Of a stretch of DNA of 64,000 bases, positions 34,128-44,675 are shown piece by piece; position 1 is the stretch's first letter; the number at the start of each line of letters is the position of its first letter. The DNA comes from Plantago ovata (Eukaryota; Streptophyta; Magnoliopsida; Lamiales; Plantaginaceae), in the NCBI GenBank assembly GCA_028274465.1, contig CM051455.1, forward strand, positions 97,472,365-97,536,364, written 5' to 3'. A program made the position numbers and the translations under genes. A model generated the notes under the pieces. It did no database searches. It saw only the letters and a list, made by a program, of their open reading frames with translations, and was not told where the DNA came from.

Positions 34128-34492
34128 TCGTCACGTAGAGTTGATAAATTGTAGAGTACTAAATTTTATTAATAAATAAATATATAAATAAATAATGTGA
34201 TTTTCTTGGATAAAAAATATTGTTAAATTATGGTAAGTTAGAAATTAAAAATGGAATAGTCTATATATGTGTACATGTTCATATGATTTTTCTACCCCTA
34301 CGGAAAATTCCCTTTTGGGCCGGTTGTGGGCGAGGGATTCGAACCCCGACACTGTGGTTCGTATATATACATACATATTTGCCCTTTTGATGATATTCAT
34401 ATGCTTCTACGTGCTCTGATTTTTTTTTTTAAAAATTTCTGCAGCGTGATGAAGTGACGATGCATCTTGATGCGCAATGGCATCAATATGTA

Positions 34493-34640
34493 CAGGGGCG
34501 GATCCACCATATGTCAAGGGGGTCAAGTGTCCCCTTAATTTTTGAGATGAAATTATTATTATACCCTCAAAACAAAATATGTAAGCAAATATATATATGT
34601 GTTTCGTACAACAGAAAATTACATAAAACAACCATTCTAT
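34493..34640. mobile_element. hAT-like terminal fragment
   Basis: The word AGGGGCGGATCCACCAT followed by AAGGGGGTCAAGTGTCCCC is a common terminus of non-autonomous hAT-type elements in plants (from memory). No matching opposite terminus is found, so it is a truncated copy. Confidence 0.4.
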
Positions 34641-34881
34641 AGCACCTAATTGCTAAAACAACCACTTTCAAAAACCTTTTACAAAAAAGGTCATTCTATT
34701 TTTTGGTGCCCTAAAATCTAATCAAGTACTCTCCAAAATCTCACTAAATTGGATATGGACTCCATTTTTCTCGCTCAAATGGATTTTGAAGGTGTTTTTG
34801 ACATCCATTAGTGTTAATTAATTACTAACTAATTATATTTTACTATATTTTTCTAACAAATTAATATTTATAGACATAAAC

Positions 34882-35290
34882 TAATGAAACTAGCATTTGT
34901 GTTGCTGAAAACTAATGAAACTAGCATCTGTGTTGTTGAATCTAATGAAAATAACATTTTTGTGTTCACTTGTGATGCCGAAACAAATGAAATTAGCATT
35001 CGTGTTTGCCGAAACTAATGAAACTAGCATTTTTTTGGCTGAAACTAACACTTATGATGCTTAAACTAATGAAAATAGCATTTAGTCGATGAAACTAGCA
35101 TTTAGTTGTTTGAAACTAGCATTTGTGTTGCTGAAACTGATGAAACTAGCATTTGTTTTGTTGAAACTAGCATTTTTGTTACTGAAACTAGCACTTAGAA
35201 TACTGAAACTAATGAAAATAGCATTTTTGTTGTTGAAACTAATGAAAATAACATTTTATCATGTTGAAATTAGCATTAATAGTTAGTTTC
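34882..35290. repeat. About 30-bp minisatellite (TAATGAAACTAGCATTTGTG)
   Basis: More than ten diverged units of the type CTGAAACTAATGAAACTAGCATTT follow one another; degenerate units and TAGTTTCA words in both orientations extend to about 35680. Leu/Lys-rich ORFs here (for example at 35089-35286) are translations of the repeat and not genes. Confidence 0.85.
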
Positions 35291-35835
35291 AACTAGTTTC
35301 AGCCAGTTTATGAAACTAGTTTTTGTTTGAAACTAGTTTCTGAGACTAGTTTTTTGTCTAATACTAGCTTCTGAAACTAGCTTTTATGTGTTGAAACTAA
35401 TCTGAAACTATTTTTTTCAGTTAAAATAATGATTTATATTTTTATAATTATAGTTTCCACATTTTTTTTAAATTTTTTTAGTTTAGCATAAATAAGTTTT
35501 AGAGTTAATTTAATCATTTTATAAAATTAAAAACTAATTTTAAAGGTTAATTTTAGGAAAAATATAGAATTAACAGTTAGTTTCAACTTTTTCCAGTCAT
35601 TTTTAGCTAGTTTCAATCATTTTTTGCTAGTTTCAGATAGTTTCGGTGGCTGAAACTAGCTTCCGAATTTCAAAATATTTATTAAATCTACTGTAGCGAG
35701 TTTTTGAAATCCGGATCTACTGTGGTGAACTTTTTGTAATTGTTTTTTTTAAGGTGGTTGTTTTTGCAATTAATGTTGTATAGTGGTTTATATATGTATT
35801 TTTCCCTTCATACAATTGTACTACTGAATTTGCCT

Positions 35836-35930
35836 GTGGTCCAGCGGATGTATCACCAGCTTTTATTCAATTCACCCGAGTTCGACACCTCGGAGTATTA
35901 AACTGATGACATAATTAACATGGGTTAATT
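35836..35930 (+). mobile_element. SINE-like tRNA-related fragment
   Basis: GTGGTCCAGCGGATG resembles a pol III A box, and CCGAGTTCGACACCTCGG, about 45 bp downstream, resembles a B box in a T-arm-like stem. No tail or target duplication is visible; the next element starts at about 35935. It does not fold as a complete tRNA. Confidence 0.5.
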
Positions 35931-36016
35931 ACTACTCCCTGCCTCTGATTTTTTTTCTAATTGTAGTTTTAGGATTTTTATTATTTGAAAAAATACTTAG
36001 AGTTATTATATAGTAA

Positions 36017-36057
36017 GGCTGTCCTTTCCTATTAACATGGAAAGGCCTGGTTTTTAT
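36017..36057. repeat. Left terminal inverted repeat of the MULE
   Basis: GGCTGTCCTTTCCTATTAAC, then ATGGAAAGGCCTGGTTTTTA. It pairs with 49678-49717. The CCTTTCC/GGAAAGG palindrome allows a 7-bp stem within the terminus. Confidence 0.8.
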
Positions 36058-36562
36058 GGCAAAAAACTGAAACCAAAACTGCTAGGCGGTTTCTCGCGGT
36101 TCAGATAAAAACCGGTTCATTAAAAAAAAACCTCTGCACTATATAAACCCTTCAATTAACAGAAAAACCCTAAAAAATTAGAAACACACAGTAAACGTGA
36201 AAACTGCGTGTTTCAGCTGAAAATCTCTCGCCGGAAAAACGCGAAAATCTCTCGCCGGAAAAAGCTACTGATCAACGCTATTTCGAACGCAAATCGTCTG
36301 AAAAAGCTCGCATGATCTCCGATGGACGCAAATCAGGTACAAACACGCACAATTCTCTGATTTTTTTTCAAATTCATTGATTTATGCTCTGTTTTCCTAA
36401 TCTAAACTCGATTACTGCTTTTCCGATGAATTTACCGTCCGATCAAGTTCGTTCAATACACAAATCAGAGAAACACCGACGATGATGGAGGAATGCTCTC
36501 AGATGTGGAAATAATTGAGGAAATCCAACCGGAACAACAAATACGTAAGTTCCTAAATACTT

Positions 36563-38090
36563 TTAAGCGTTCCTGTTATAGTTTCCAGTTTAGATTTTAT
36601 GCTTCCTAGTATTTTCATGCCATGTTGCTCTCTTATGGTTTTTAATAACACACTTGTGCTTTTAATAGACGTAATTTTATGGTTTTTAGGAATGATGGTA
36701 TAGTTATAAGGATGGTACTGATAATAGAAGAATATGAACGTAATTATACAACATAAGAACTTTTAAAAAGAATCTGTTGTGGTTTTAAGATCACCTAAAA
36801 TAACCGGTATGTGTGATTAATCACTAAAATAACTCTTAAGACTACTTGTTGTAGTTTTAAAATTATTTTTAAGCGTTCCTGGTATAATTTCCAGTTTAGA
36901 TTTTATGCATCGTAGTATTTTCATGCCATGTTGCTCTCTTATGGTTTTTAATAACCCACTTGTGCTTTTAATGGACGTAATGTTATGGTTTTTAGGAATG
37001 ATGGTATAGTTATCAGACTAGTACTGATAATAGAAGAATATGAGCGTAATTATACAACATATGAACTTTTAAAAGAAGGTGTTGTGGTTTTAAGATCACC
37101 TAAATAACCTGTGTATGTGATTATTCACTAAAATAACTCTTAAGACTACTTGTTGTAGTTTTAAAATTATTTTTAAGCGTTCCTGGTATAGTTTCCAGTT
37201 TAGATTTTATGCATCGTAGTATTTTCATGCCATGTTGCACTCTTATGGTTTTTAATAACCCACTTGTGCTTTTAATGGACGCAATGTTATGGTTTTTAGG
37301 AATGATGTTATAGTTATAAGGCTAGTACTGCTAATAGAAGAATATGAGCGTAATTATACAACATATGGACTTTTAAAAGAAGGTGTTGTGTTTTTAAGAT
37401 CACCTAAATAACATGTGTGTGTGATTATTCACTATAATAACTCTTAAGATTACTTGTTGTAGTTTTAAAATTATTTTTAAGCGTTCATGGTATAGTTTCC
37501 AGTTTAGATTTTATGCATCATAGTATTTCCATGCCATGTTGCTCTCTTATAGTTTTTAATAACCCACTTGTGCTTTTAATGGACGCAATGTTATGGTTTT
37601 TAGGAATGATGGTATAGTTATAAGGCTAGTACTGCTAATAGAAGAATATGAGCGTAATTATACAACATATGAACTTTTAAAAGAAGGTGTTGTGTTTTTA
37701 AGATCACCTAAATAACCTGTGTGTGTGATTATTCACTATAATAACTCTTAAGATTACTTGTTGTAGTTTTAAAATTATTTTTAAGCGTTCATGGTATAGT
37801 TTCCAGTTTAGATTTTATGCATCGTAGTATTTCCATGCCATGTTGCTCTCTTATAGTTTTTAATAACCCACTTGTGCTTTTAATGGACGTAATGTTATGG
37901 TTTTTAGGAATGATGGTATAGTTATAAGACTAGTACTGCTAATAGAAGAACATGAGCGTAATTATACAACATATGAACTTTTAAAAGAAGGTGTTGTGGT
38001 TGTAAGATCACCTAAATAACCAGTGAATGTGATTAATCACTAAAATAACTCTTAAGATTACTTGTTGTGGTTTTAAAATTACTTTTAACC
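36563..38090. repeat. Five-unit 304-bp tandem array in the transposase intron
   Basis: TTTTAAGCGTTC starts units at 36561, 36867, 37171, 37475 and 37779, with a diverged sixth start at 38083. Spacing is 306, 304, 304, 304 and 304 bp. Inner units are nearly identical; the first is most diverged. Each unit contains CCATGTTGCTCTCTTATGG and AATGGACG(C/T)AATGTTATGG. No protein frame is conserved. It lies inside the 3.3-kb second intron of the transposase gene. Confidence 0.92.
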
Positions 38091-38472
38091 GTTGATGTTA
38101 TAGCTTCCAGTTTAAATTTTTTATTTCATCATATATTCATGTCACCATGCTTTGTTATGCTTTGTTATGCTCTGTTATGCTTTTAAATTACTAGTGTTAT
38201 ACTTTTAACAACTATTGGGGTAGTTTTAAGAATATGATGCACAGTTAATAAGTACCACAGAAATTAAAAAATAAAAACCTTAAAATTCCAATAACAAACC
38301 ATACCTTACATTAAATTTCTTACAGACTTCAAAATACAGAAACCCAAATAAACATAGATAGAAACCTAGAAAAATAAAAAAGACTTAAATATACAATAAC
38401 ATAGATGTCCCAACATAGATTAGATTAACACAAAAGAGCCCTAGTCTAAGACCAGTTACTAGAGCAACTTGT

Positions 38473-38981
38473 TTAATTCACTGGGTTGTCCCTGTGAAGG
38501 GTGTTCACAAATGTACGAACACAACGGATGTAAGGCATGAGATCATGCTCTTCCACACGAACTTCCTTGAGTTGGTTGTAGAGAGCCCGGGCATGTGGCT
38601 CCATCTCTGGGTGTTGAGCACTCATATGCCTCAATTGGGCTGCAATCCTCACTGCATGATGAAGTGGACTTGCTTGATTGAAGTCCAACTCATTTGGCAT
38701 AACCATCCGAGCCAAAACTTCAAGCTTTTGTGCAACAGTGGTGTGCCTATGTAGAACACCATTGGCATCCCTGTACCTAATAATAAAAAAAAAAGTAAAT
38801 TAAAAAACTGAAAACAGAGGAAGAAAACCTTAACAAAAAAATAAATAAATAAATAATATAAGAAAACTTACTGCACCCCATCAACCAAATGATCATTGAA
38901 AGCATTGTTGAAGAGAGTCTTCACTCTCTCCGGGTGAGCAGCATAAACTCCATTCTGGCTCAGAGTTTGTGAAGCAGCCAT
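38473..38981 (-). CDS. Intron-nested 137-aa gene of the MULE, unknown function
   Basis: Two exons, 38872-38981 and 38473-38776, are joined through GTAAGT and ATTATTAG in phase and give 138 codons including the stop. The product begins MAASQTLSQNGVYAAHPERV and continues with LFNNAFNDHLVDGVQ, YRDANGVLHRHTTVAQKLE, LHHAVRIAAQLRHMSAQHPE and LMPYIRCVRTFVNTLHR. It looks soluble and mostly helical, with many His and Arg residues and no signal or membrane segment. I do not recognise the family. It has a clean open frame, a leader with a TATTTATAGG TATA-like element about 110 bp upstream of the ATG (minus strand), and lies within the transposase intron on the opposite strand. It may be a MULE accessory gene analogous in position only to mudrB, or a captured host gene. 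Confidence 0.7.
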
Positions 38982-41900
38982 TTTTCCTCTGAAATTTTTT
39001 TTCTTCTTTACTTTCTTCTGATTACAGTGTTTGTGTGTTTGTATTGTGTGTTTGCATGGACGAATTAGGCTAAGAGAGAGGCTATTTATAGGCAAATGAA
39101 AGCGTGTGACTGTTAGATGAAAAGACATGAATTGAATGGATGCAACTTTTCAATTAAAAAAAAAAAACTGTAATTTTCGAATTCACATTAAAAACCTGAA
39201 TTACTTTATCTGAAAATTTGTTATAGTTTCAAGACAGTCAGTTACATTTTTAAGTTGTATTAATTATTTATTTTTAAGAGACCTCATATGCATATTCATA
39301 TAACAGGAAAACGTTAAAATTTCAAAACTTATTATTACACTTTTAAGACCAATCTTGTTATGATTTTAAAGTAACTATATTTTGGTTATGGTAAAGATTG
39401 TTATATTTTTTAAAATTGATTGTGAAATTTACTTGAAAAGACAAGTCTATAACCACTTTTTCAGAATAAAAAAAAAAAATTACTGCATGCTTGTAATCAT
39501 TACATCTAGTCTACACACTCTACATCATCCCTGCATGTCTGACTCAATCAATTTCAAAAATTTAACTTCAAAGATTGATGTAATGACATCATAAGATTTG
39601 TTCAGAGATAAAAAAGATCTAAGAATCTAATAATTCAGAGATAAAAATATCGGTTTATGGTTTTAAGGTCACGTACTAAGGTTATAAGAAACAATGTTAT
39701 ACTCTATTAGACTTATAAGATCTACTGTTCAGTTTACAAAAAATTATAATATTATGATTTACATCTGTTTATCAAAATTAAATCATATACTATACCTTTA
39801 ATTGTTATTATTGTGCTTATAACATTTTTTTTTCTATTATACAAAACAGCCGGTAATGATGATGCAAGTGATGACATTGAGGATGAAGAAGATGAGGATG
39901 ATGGTGATCCCAGATCCATGAAAGGATACACAGCTGAAACATGGGAAGAGTTGTATGTGCTATACAAGAAACACTCAAATGACCTCGGCTTCTCTGTCAA
40001 AACATGCTCAAAAAAATACATCAAGTCGCACAAGAAGGTAAACCAGATATACTTCATGTGCTCATGTGAAGGAAAATCAAGGGCAAAAAAATCAAAGAAT
40101 GTGAATCCTTCACCAGTGGCAATGAACCAGATAGTAATGCCTTCCCCTGTTGTCATTGGAGATAAACCACAAGTAAACACCAGGGGATGTAAAGTGAAGA
40201 GGTCAGGTTGTCTTGCACGTGTTAGAGTTAAATACGACAGAAAACCTGACCTCTACAGGATTGTACGTCACCACATTCAGCATAATCATGAGATGGTGCC
40301 GCTTCCGTTAAATCATCTGAAACGTAGTGAGCGTCACATCAATGATGAGACCAAGAAAATAATTCAGCAATTGGAAGACTGTCATATTAAGCTTGCAGAC
40401 GCGTATAATTTGTTAGCAGCTCAAGCTGGAGGAGAGGAACTTGTTGGATACACAAAGAAAGACCTTATCAACCTTGTTGGAAAAATAAGATCAAAAAGCA
40501 TAGAAGGTGGAGATGCTCACACACTGGTCGAGAAAATGGAGGTAATCTACTCTTCATAATGATATCTAGTTTTGTGAATTTTTTGTCTGCTAATATGTTG
40601 AGATTTTAAAGACATACTGTTATGATTATAAGACTATATCACATGAATTTAAGGATGAACTGCTGTAATTCTAAAATAAATGAATTTAAAATTTGTTCTT
40701 TCCAGAAAGAAAGGGATAAAGATCCAACATATTATCATCGCTATTTGTACGGTGACGATGCTAAGCTGACTGCAATTTTCTGGAGAGATGGCATGATGAA
40801 GGAGGACTACAAATTGTTTGGTGATGTAGTAATATTTGACACAACGTACTGCACCAACAAATACAACCTCATCTGTGCTCCAATTGTTGGTGTAAACAAC
40901 CATTAGAACACAGTTATGTTCGGTTGCGCTTTCATGGAAAAGGAAAAAGCAAATAACTTTGTTTGGCTACTCAACACATTTAAGGAATCGATGGATGGAA
41001 AAGAACCTGTCACCATTTTCACTGATCAGGACAAGGCAATGTCCAATGCTATAGAGGAGGTATTATTTTTTCCAGCTTATACGAAAACTTGTTATGACGT
41101 GTACCCTCTATAAATATTCTCTTATACTTATAATGATTACTTCTATGGCTTTAAAAGTTCATTTCATATATTTAAAGAACATTCTAGTGAGTTTTGTTTT
41201 TAAAAAATACTGGATATCAACTCTGTCATATATTTAAAAACACTCTTAAAAGAAAAGAGCTCTATTATATTTTTAAGATTTTTTGTTGTAGTTTTAAACA
41301 TTTATGCTATACTTTTAACAAAGGTTTTTGGTGGGAGAACAAGACATAGACTCTGTTTGTGGCACATCCAGCAGAACGCTATCACGCATTTCGGAGAGCT
41401 TAAAACAAACATCAACTTCAAGCAGGAGTTTGATTACTGTCTGAAAGGCTGTAATGACTTGGAAGAATTCGACAATTGCTGGAGCAGCATGCTTGTCAAG
41501 TACAATGTTTCTGATTCCACGTGGTTTGAGAATTTGTATGCAATTCGCGAAAAATGGTGCACAACACTAAGCAAAGACTTCTTCTCCGCGGGATTCCTAT
41601 CATCTCAGCGCAGTGAAAGCACCAACAACGCCGTTTGCTTCAAGGCAAATAGGACAACAACTCTGACTAAATTCCATGCCATTTTTTCGGACACGGTGAA
41701 AAGATGGAGAAGTGCTGAACAGAAAAAGGAATTTGAAGCTTCATCTTCAAAGCCAAACATTCCAATTCCATCTGGTCTGCTAGTCCATGCATCTGAAGTG
41801 TACACCATTGAGGTTTATGAATTTTTCCAAGGAGAATTTTTTCAATCACTTGCTACAACATGGTCTCTGGTCAAGAAAACAAACAAGTAAGTATGCAGTG

Positions 41901-43934
41901 AACATTTAATTTGCCAGTGTATGGTTTTAATACTATTTTATTGGATGTTTAAGATTACTTGTTATGATTTAAGTAGAATTGGATTATTTTATTTCTTAAG
42001 TCATCTTTCTGCTATCCAGGAATAATATGGTTCTGAAAGTACACCCAGAAGATGAAAGGATGAAAACACATGAAGTCCATTATGTTAAAAAGGCGGTGAT
42101 GTAACAGTTGAATGTTCATGCAAACAATTCTCTGTTGTTGGCTGGTTGTGCTTCCATGCACTTAAGGTACTGACCCATGTCAATGAAACAAGAATACCAG
42201 AGAAATACATTAACAAAAGGTGGACAAAAGTGGTGAAGCAAGAAGTATGGGATAGAATTCATCAAGGCAGAAGCGATGTCCTCAGGATAGCTGATGACTC
42301 ACTACCATGGCGCCAGCAAATGGCAAGGAAATACTATGACTTACTGCTCACATGCTCATCAAGTGATGATCTCAGAAGGTAAGAAAATTACAGTACTCCA
42401 TTATATATCTTCTATGCTTTTAAAAATTTATGTTGCAGTATTAATAATTATTGTTATGGTTTTAACAATATTTATTAATATCTTCTTTTCAATTTGATTT
42501 TCACAAGGGTACTCGAAGACAGTTACAATAGAGATCTAGCACATGCTAGGACTATCCTCTCAATCGAAGAAGGCACAAGCAACAGCACCAACCAAGAGAA
42601 TACAGAAACAACAACCACAAACTCGAACAAGCCACCACGCCTTTTGGATCCTGATCGTGCAGTCACAAAGGGCAGAAAACCAAAGATAAAAAACAAGTTC
42701 AACCGAAGGAAACCACTCGCAAAGGCGGCCCAGATTACATTTTCAACAGAGATACCAGAACGCTTGTTATAACTTTTTGAAATTTCTCTATTTTTTTGAC
42801 TCATTTCATGTAATGATATTACAAAAAGCTCGCTATGGATAACAACACAAAAGACACAAAAAAAAATGTTATACTTTTATATAAACAAGTGCTTTTATAG
42901 TGCTTGTTTTATAGTCATTGTTTTGACACATTACTTGATGGTTTCTATAGTTACATGTAATGAATATATGAATGCTTGTGTTACAACTATCACATCAACT
43001 CTTAAAACCACAACAAAAATAGAAATAAACCACAAAAGTTATTCTAACAAAAAATCTTTGAACATTGCAAGTTCAAAAACCATTTCATATATATAAAATA
43101 AAAAGACCAACATAAGGTGTGAGAAAAAGTACCACATAAACTCTTAGAAAAATCAACAGAACAAATACTAAAAAAAGGTGTTACATAAAAACACGACATA
43201 CGGCCTTAAAAAAGCCCAACATAAGATGTTCCAAAAACAGTACCATAAACTCTCAGAACAATACCAAAACAGTACTAAAAAAGGTGTTCCATGTAACACC
43301 ACACATAAGATCTTAAACAGAGTGTACAGAAAAAGATCCAAATTATAAATCCATACAGACCACCATTTGTTTAAATTGAAAAGACAAGTCTAATTGTTCA
43401 CATTGAAACATCCATCCAAAATGAAACTAGTTGTCAGGATTTATCCCTCTGAGCTTCATGTTAAATCTCTTCAAAGAAATTTTGACCTCTTCCGCTTTAA
43501 TTTCCCTAGCGGTTTTAGGAACTGCACCACTGGCTTCATCTTCCCTCTTCTTGCATCTTTTCTCTCTTTCAGTGACTTCATTTTCTTCGTGCTCTTTTTC
43601 TTGCATCTTCTTTCGACCCTAAAATGCAATTAAAAACACAAAAAAATGATGAGTACAAATAGAAAAGTAACAAAACGTCAAAACTTCACTTCTATAAACT
43701 ATAATATATATATTTAACTCAACCAATCGTAAAAAAAATAAGAGTTTTACCTTATTCGCCTTTCCCTGATCCTTGCCCTTATCTTTTACATGCTCCTTGA
43801 CCTTCTCATTTTCAAGCTCCTTCGACATCTCTTTTTCCTAAAGAACATATCCCAAAAACCATAATAAATAAGAGTAAAACCACAAGATATATCTTAAAAA
43901 CTAAAAAAGCATAAAAATTGAGACATTCATCCCT

Positions 43935-44675
43935 TCAATTTACCTTATCACCGTCCTGTTCATTGACATTCGCTTTTTCCAGGTCCTTAGCCTTCTCTTT
44001 TTCCTGCACCTTGGCCTTCTCTTTATTCACCTTCTCCTTCTCTTTAATCTGTTTGTCCTTCTCTTTAAGATTCTTTTCCTTCTCTTTCAACACCTTCTCC
44101 TTCTCTTTAATCTGTTTATCCTTGTCAGAAATGTCCTTTAATTGCTGCTCAGCATCAATCTTCTCCTTCTCTTTAATCTTGTCCTGCAACAGCTTCTCCT
44201 TCTCTTTCTCCAACTTCTCCTTCTCCTTCAACAACTTCTCCTTCTCCTTCAACTGTTTCTCCTTCTCCTTCAACTGTCTCTCCTTCTCTTTTTCCAACAT
44301 CAACCTCTCTTTCTCCTGCTTCTCCTTTTCTTTCTCCTTCTCTTTTTCCTGCTTCTCCTTTTCTTTCTCCAGCTTCTCCTTCTCTTTTTCCTGCTTCTCC
44401 TTTTCTTTCTCAATTTCTTTTTCCATCTTCTTCTTCGCATTTCTTTCAGCCTTAATCTTCCTAGCATAAGCAAGTTTTTCCTTCCTTGCAGCAGCTTGTT
44501 CAGCAGCTTTCTTCTCTGCTCGAATCTTCAACTCCTCATTCAACAATTCTATCATATAATCCTTATCTTTGGAAAACTTGCCAACTAAATCCAAAATACG
44601 ACTTCTATTCTTGTTGATGTCAGCAAGAACAAGAGAGGCCAACATTTCTGCTCTAAATAATATACGCCAAGACAC
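43935..44675 (-). repeat. Lys/Glu repeat-coding segment
   Basis: Most of exon 8 of the ULP-like gene is built of short units coding for EKEKQ, EKEKL and LKEKE, a predicted single long coiled coil of about 180 residues. On the opposite strand it gives Ser/Phe/Leu-rich ORFs that are not genes. Confidence 0.85.

Larger units (their letters stand above)
36322..42772 (+). pseudogene. mudrA-like: MuDR/FAR1-type MULE transposase (seven exons, one stop and one frameshift)
   Basis: Exons assembled by eye are 36322-36336, 36448-36544, 39850-40541, 40706-41059, 41324-41886, 42020-42378 and 42508-42772. Phases agree at every join, and the total is 782 codons if one missing base is counted. The N-terminus is acidic (MDANQ, then DDDGG and DDIEDEEDEDD). 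A FAR1-type DNA-binding domain follows (TWEELYVLYKKHSNDLGFSV, conserved CxC, GC, GC and HNH). The transposase core has VVIFDTTYCTNKYNLI (first Asp) and FTDQDKAMSNAI (second Asp). A SWIM zinc finger (CSC...CFH) and a FAR1-like tail (RAVTKGRKPKIKNKF) end it. A TAG at 40904-40906 replaces a Lys-type codon right after GVNNH, and a base is missing in an A-run at about 42089 just before the SWIM finger. It would cut and integrate the element if intact. Confidence 0.88.

Noticed and set aside
34320..34352. Possible tRNA (GGGGTTCGAATCCC on the minus strand)
   Set aside because: Only a T-arm/B-box-like stretch is present; there is no acceptor stem, A box or anticodon arm, so it is at most a SINE remnant.
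35089..35286. Leu/Lys-rich 65-codon ORF
   Set aside because: It is a translation of the minisatellite units with no start context or homology.
36563..38090. CRISPR-like array
   Set aside because: Units are 304 bp and contiguous without spacers, in a plant transposon intron.
39752..40180. 142-codon minus-strand ORF opposite transposase exon 3
   Set aside because: It is antisense to the acidic and FAR1 domains, which have clear homology and splice-phase support.
43918..44588. Ser/Phe- and Leu-rich open frames on the plus strand
   Set aside because: They are the complement of the Lys/Glu repeat exon of the ULP-like gene; the biased codons explain the open frames.
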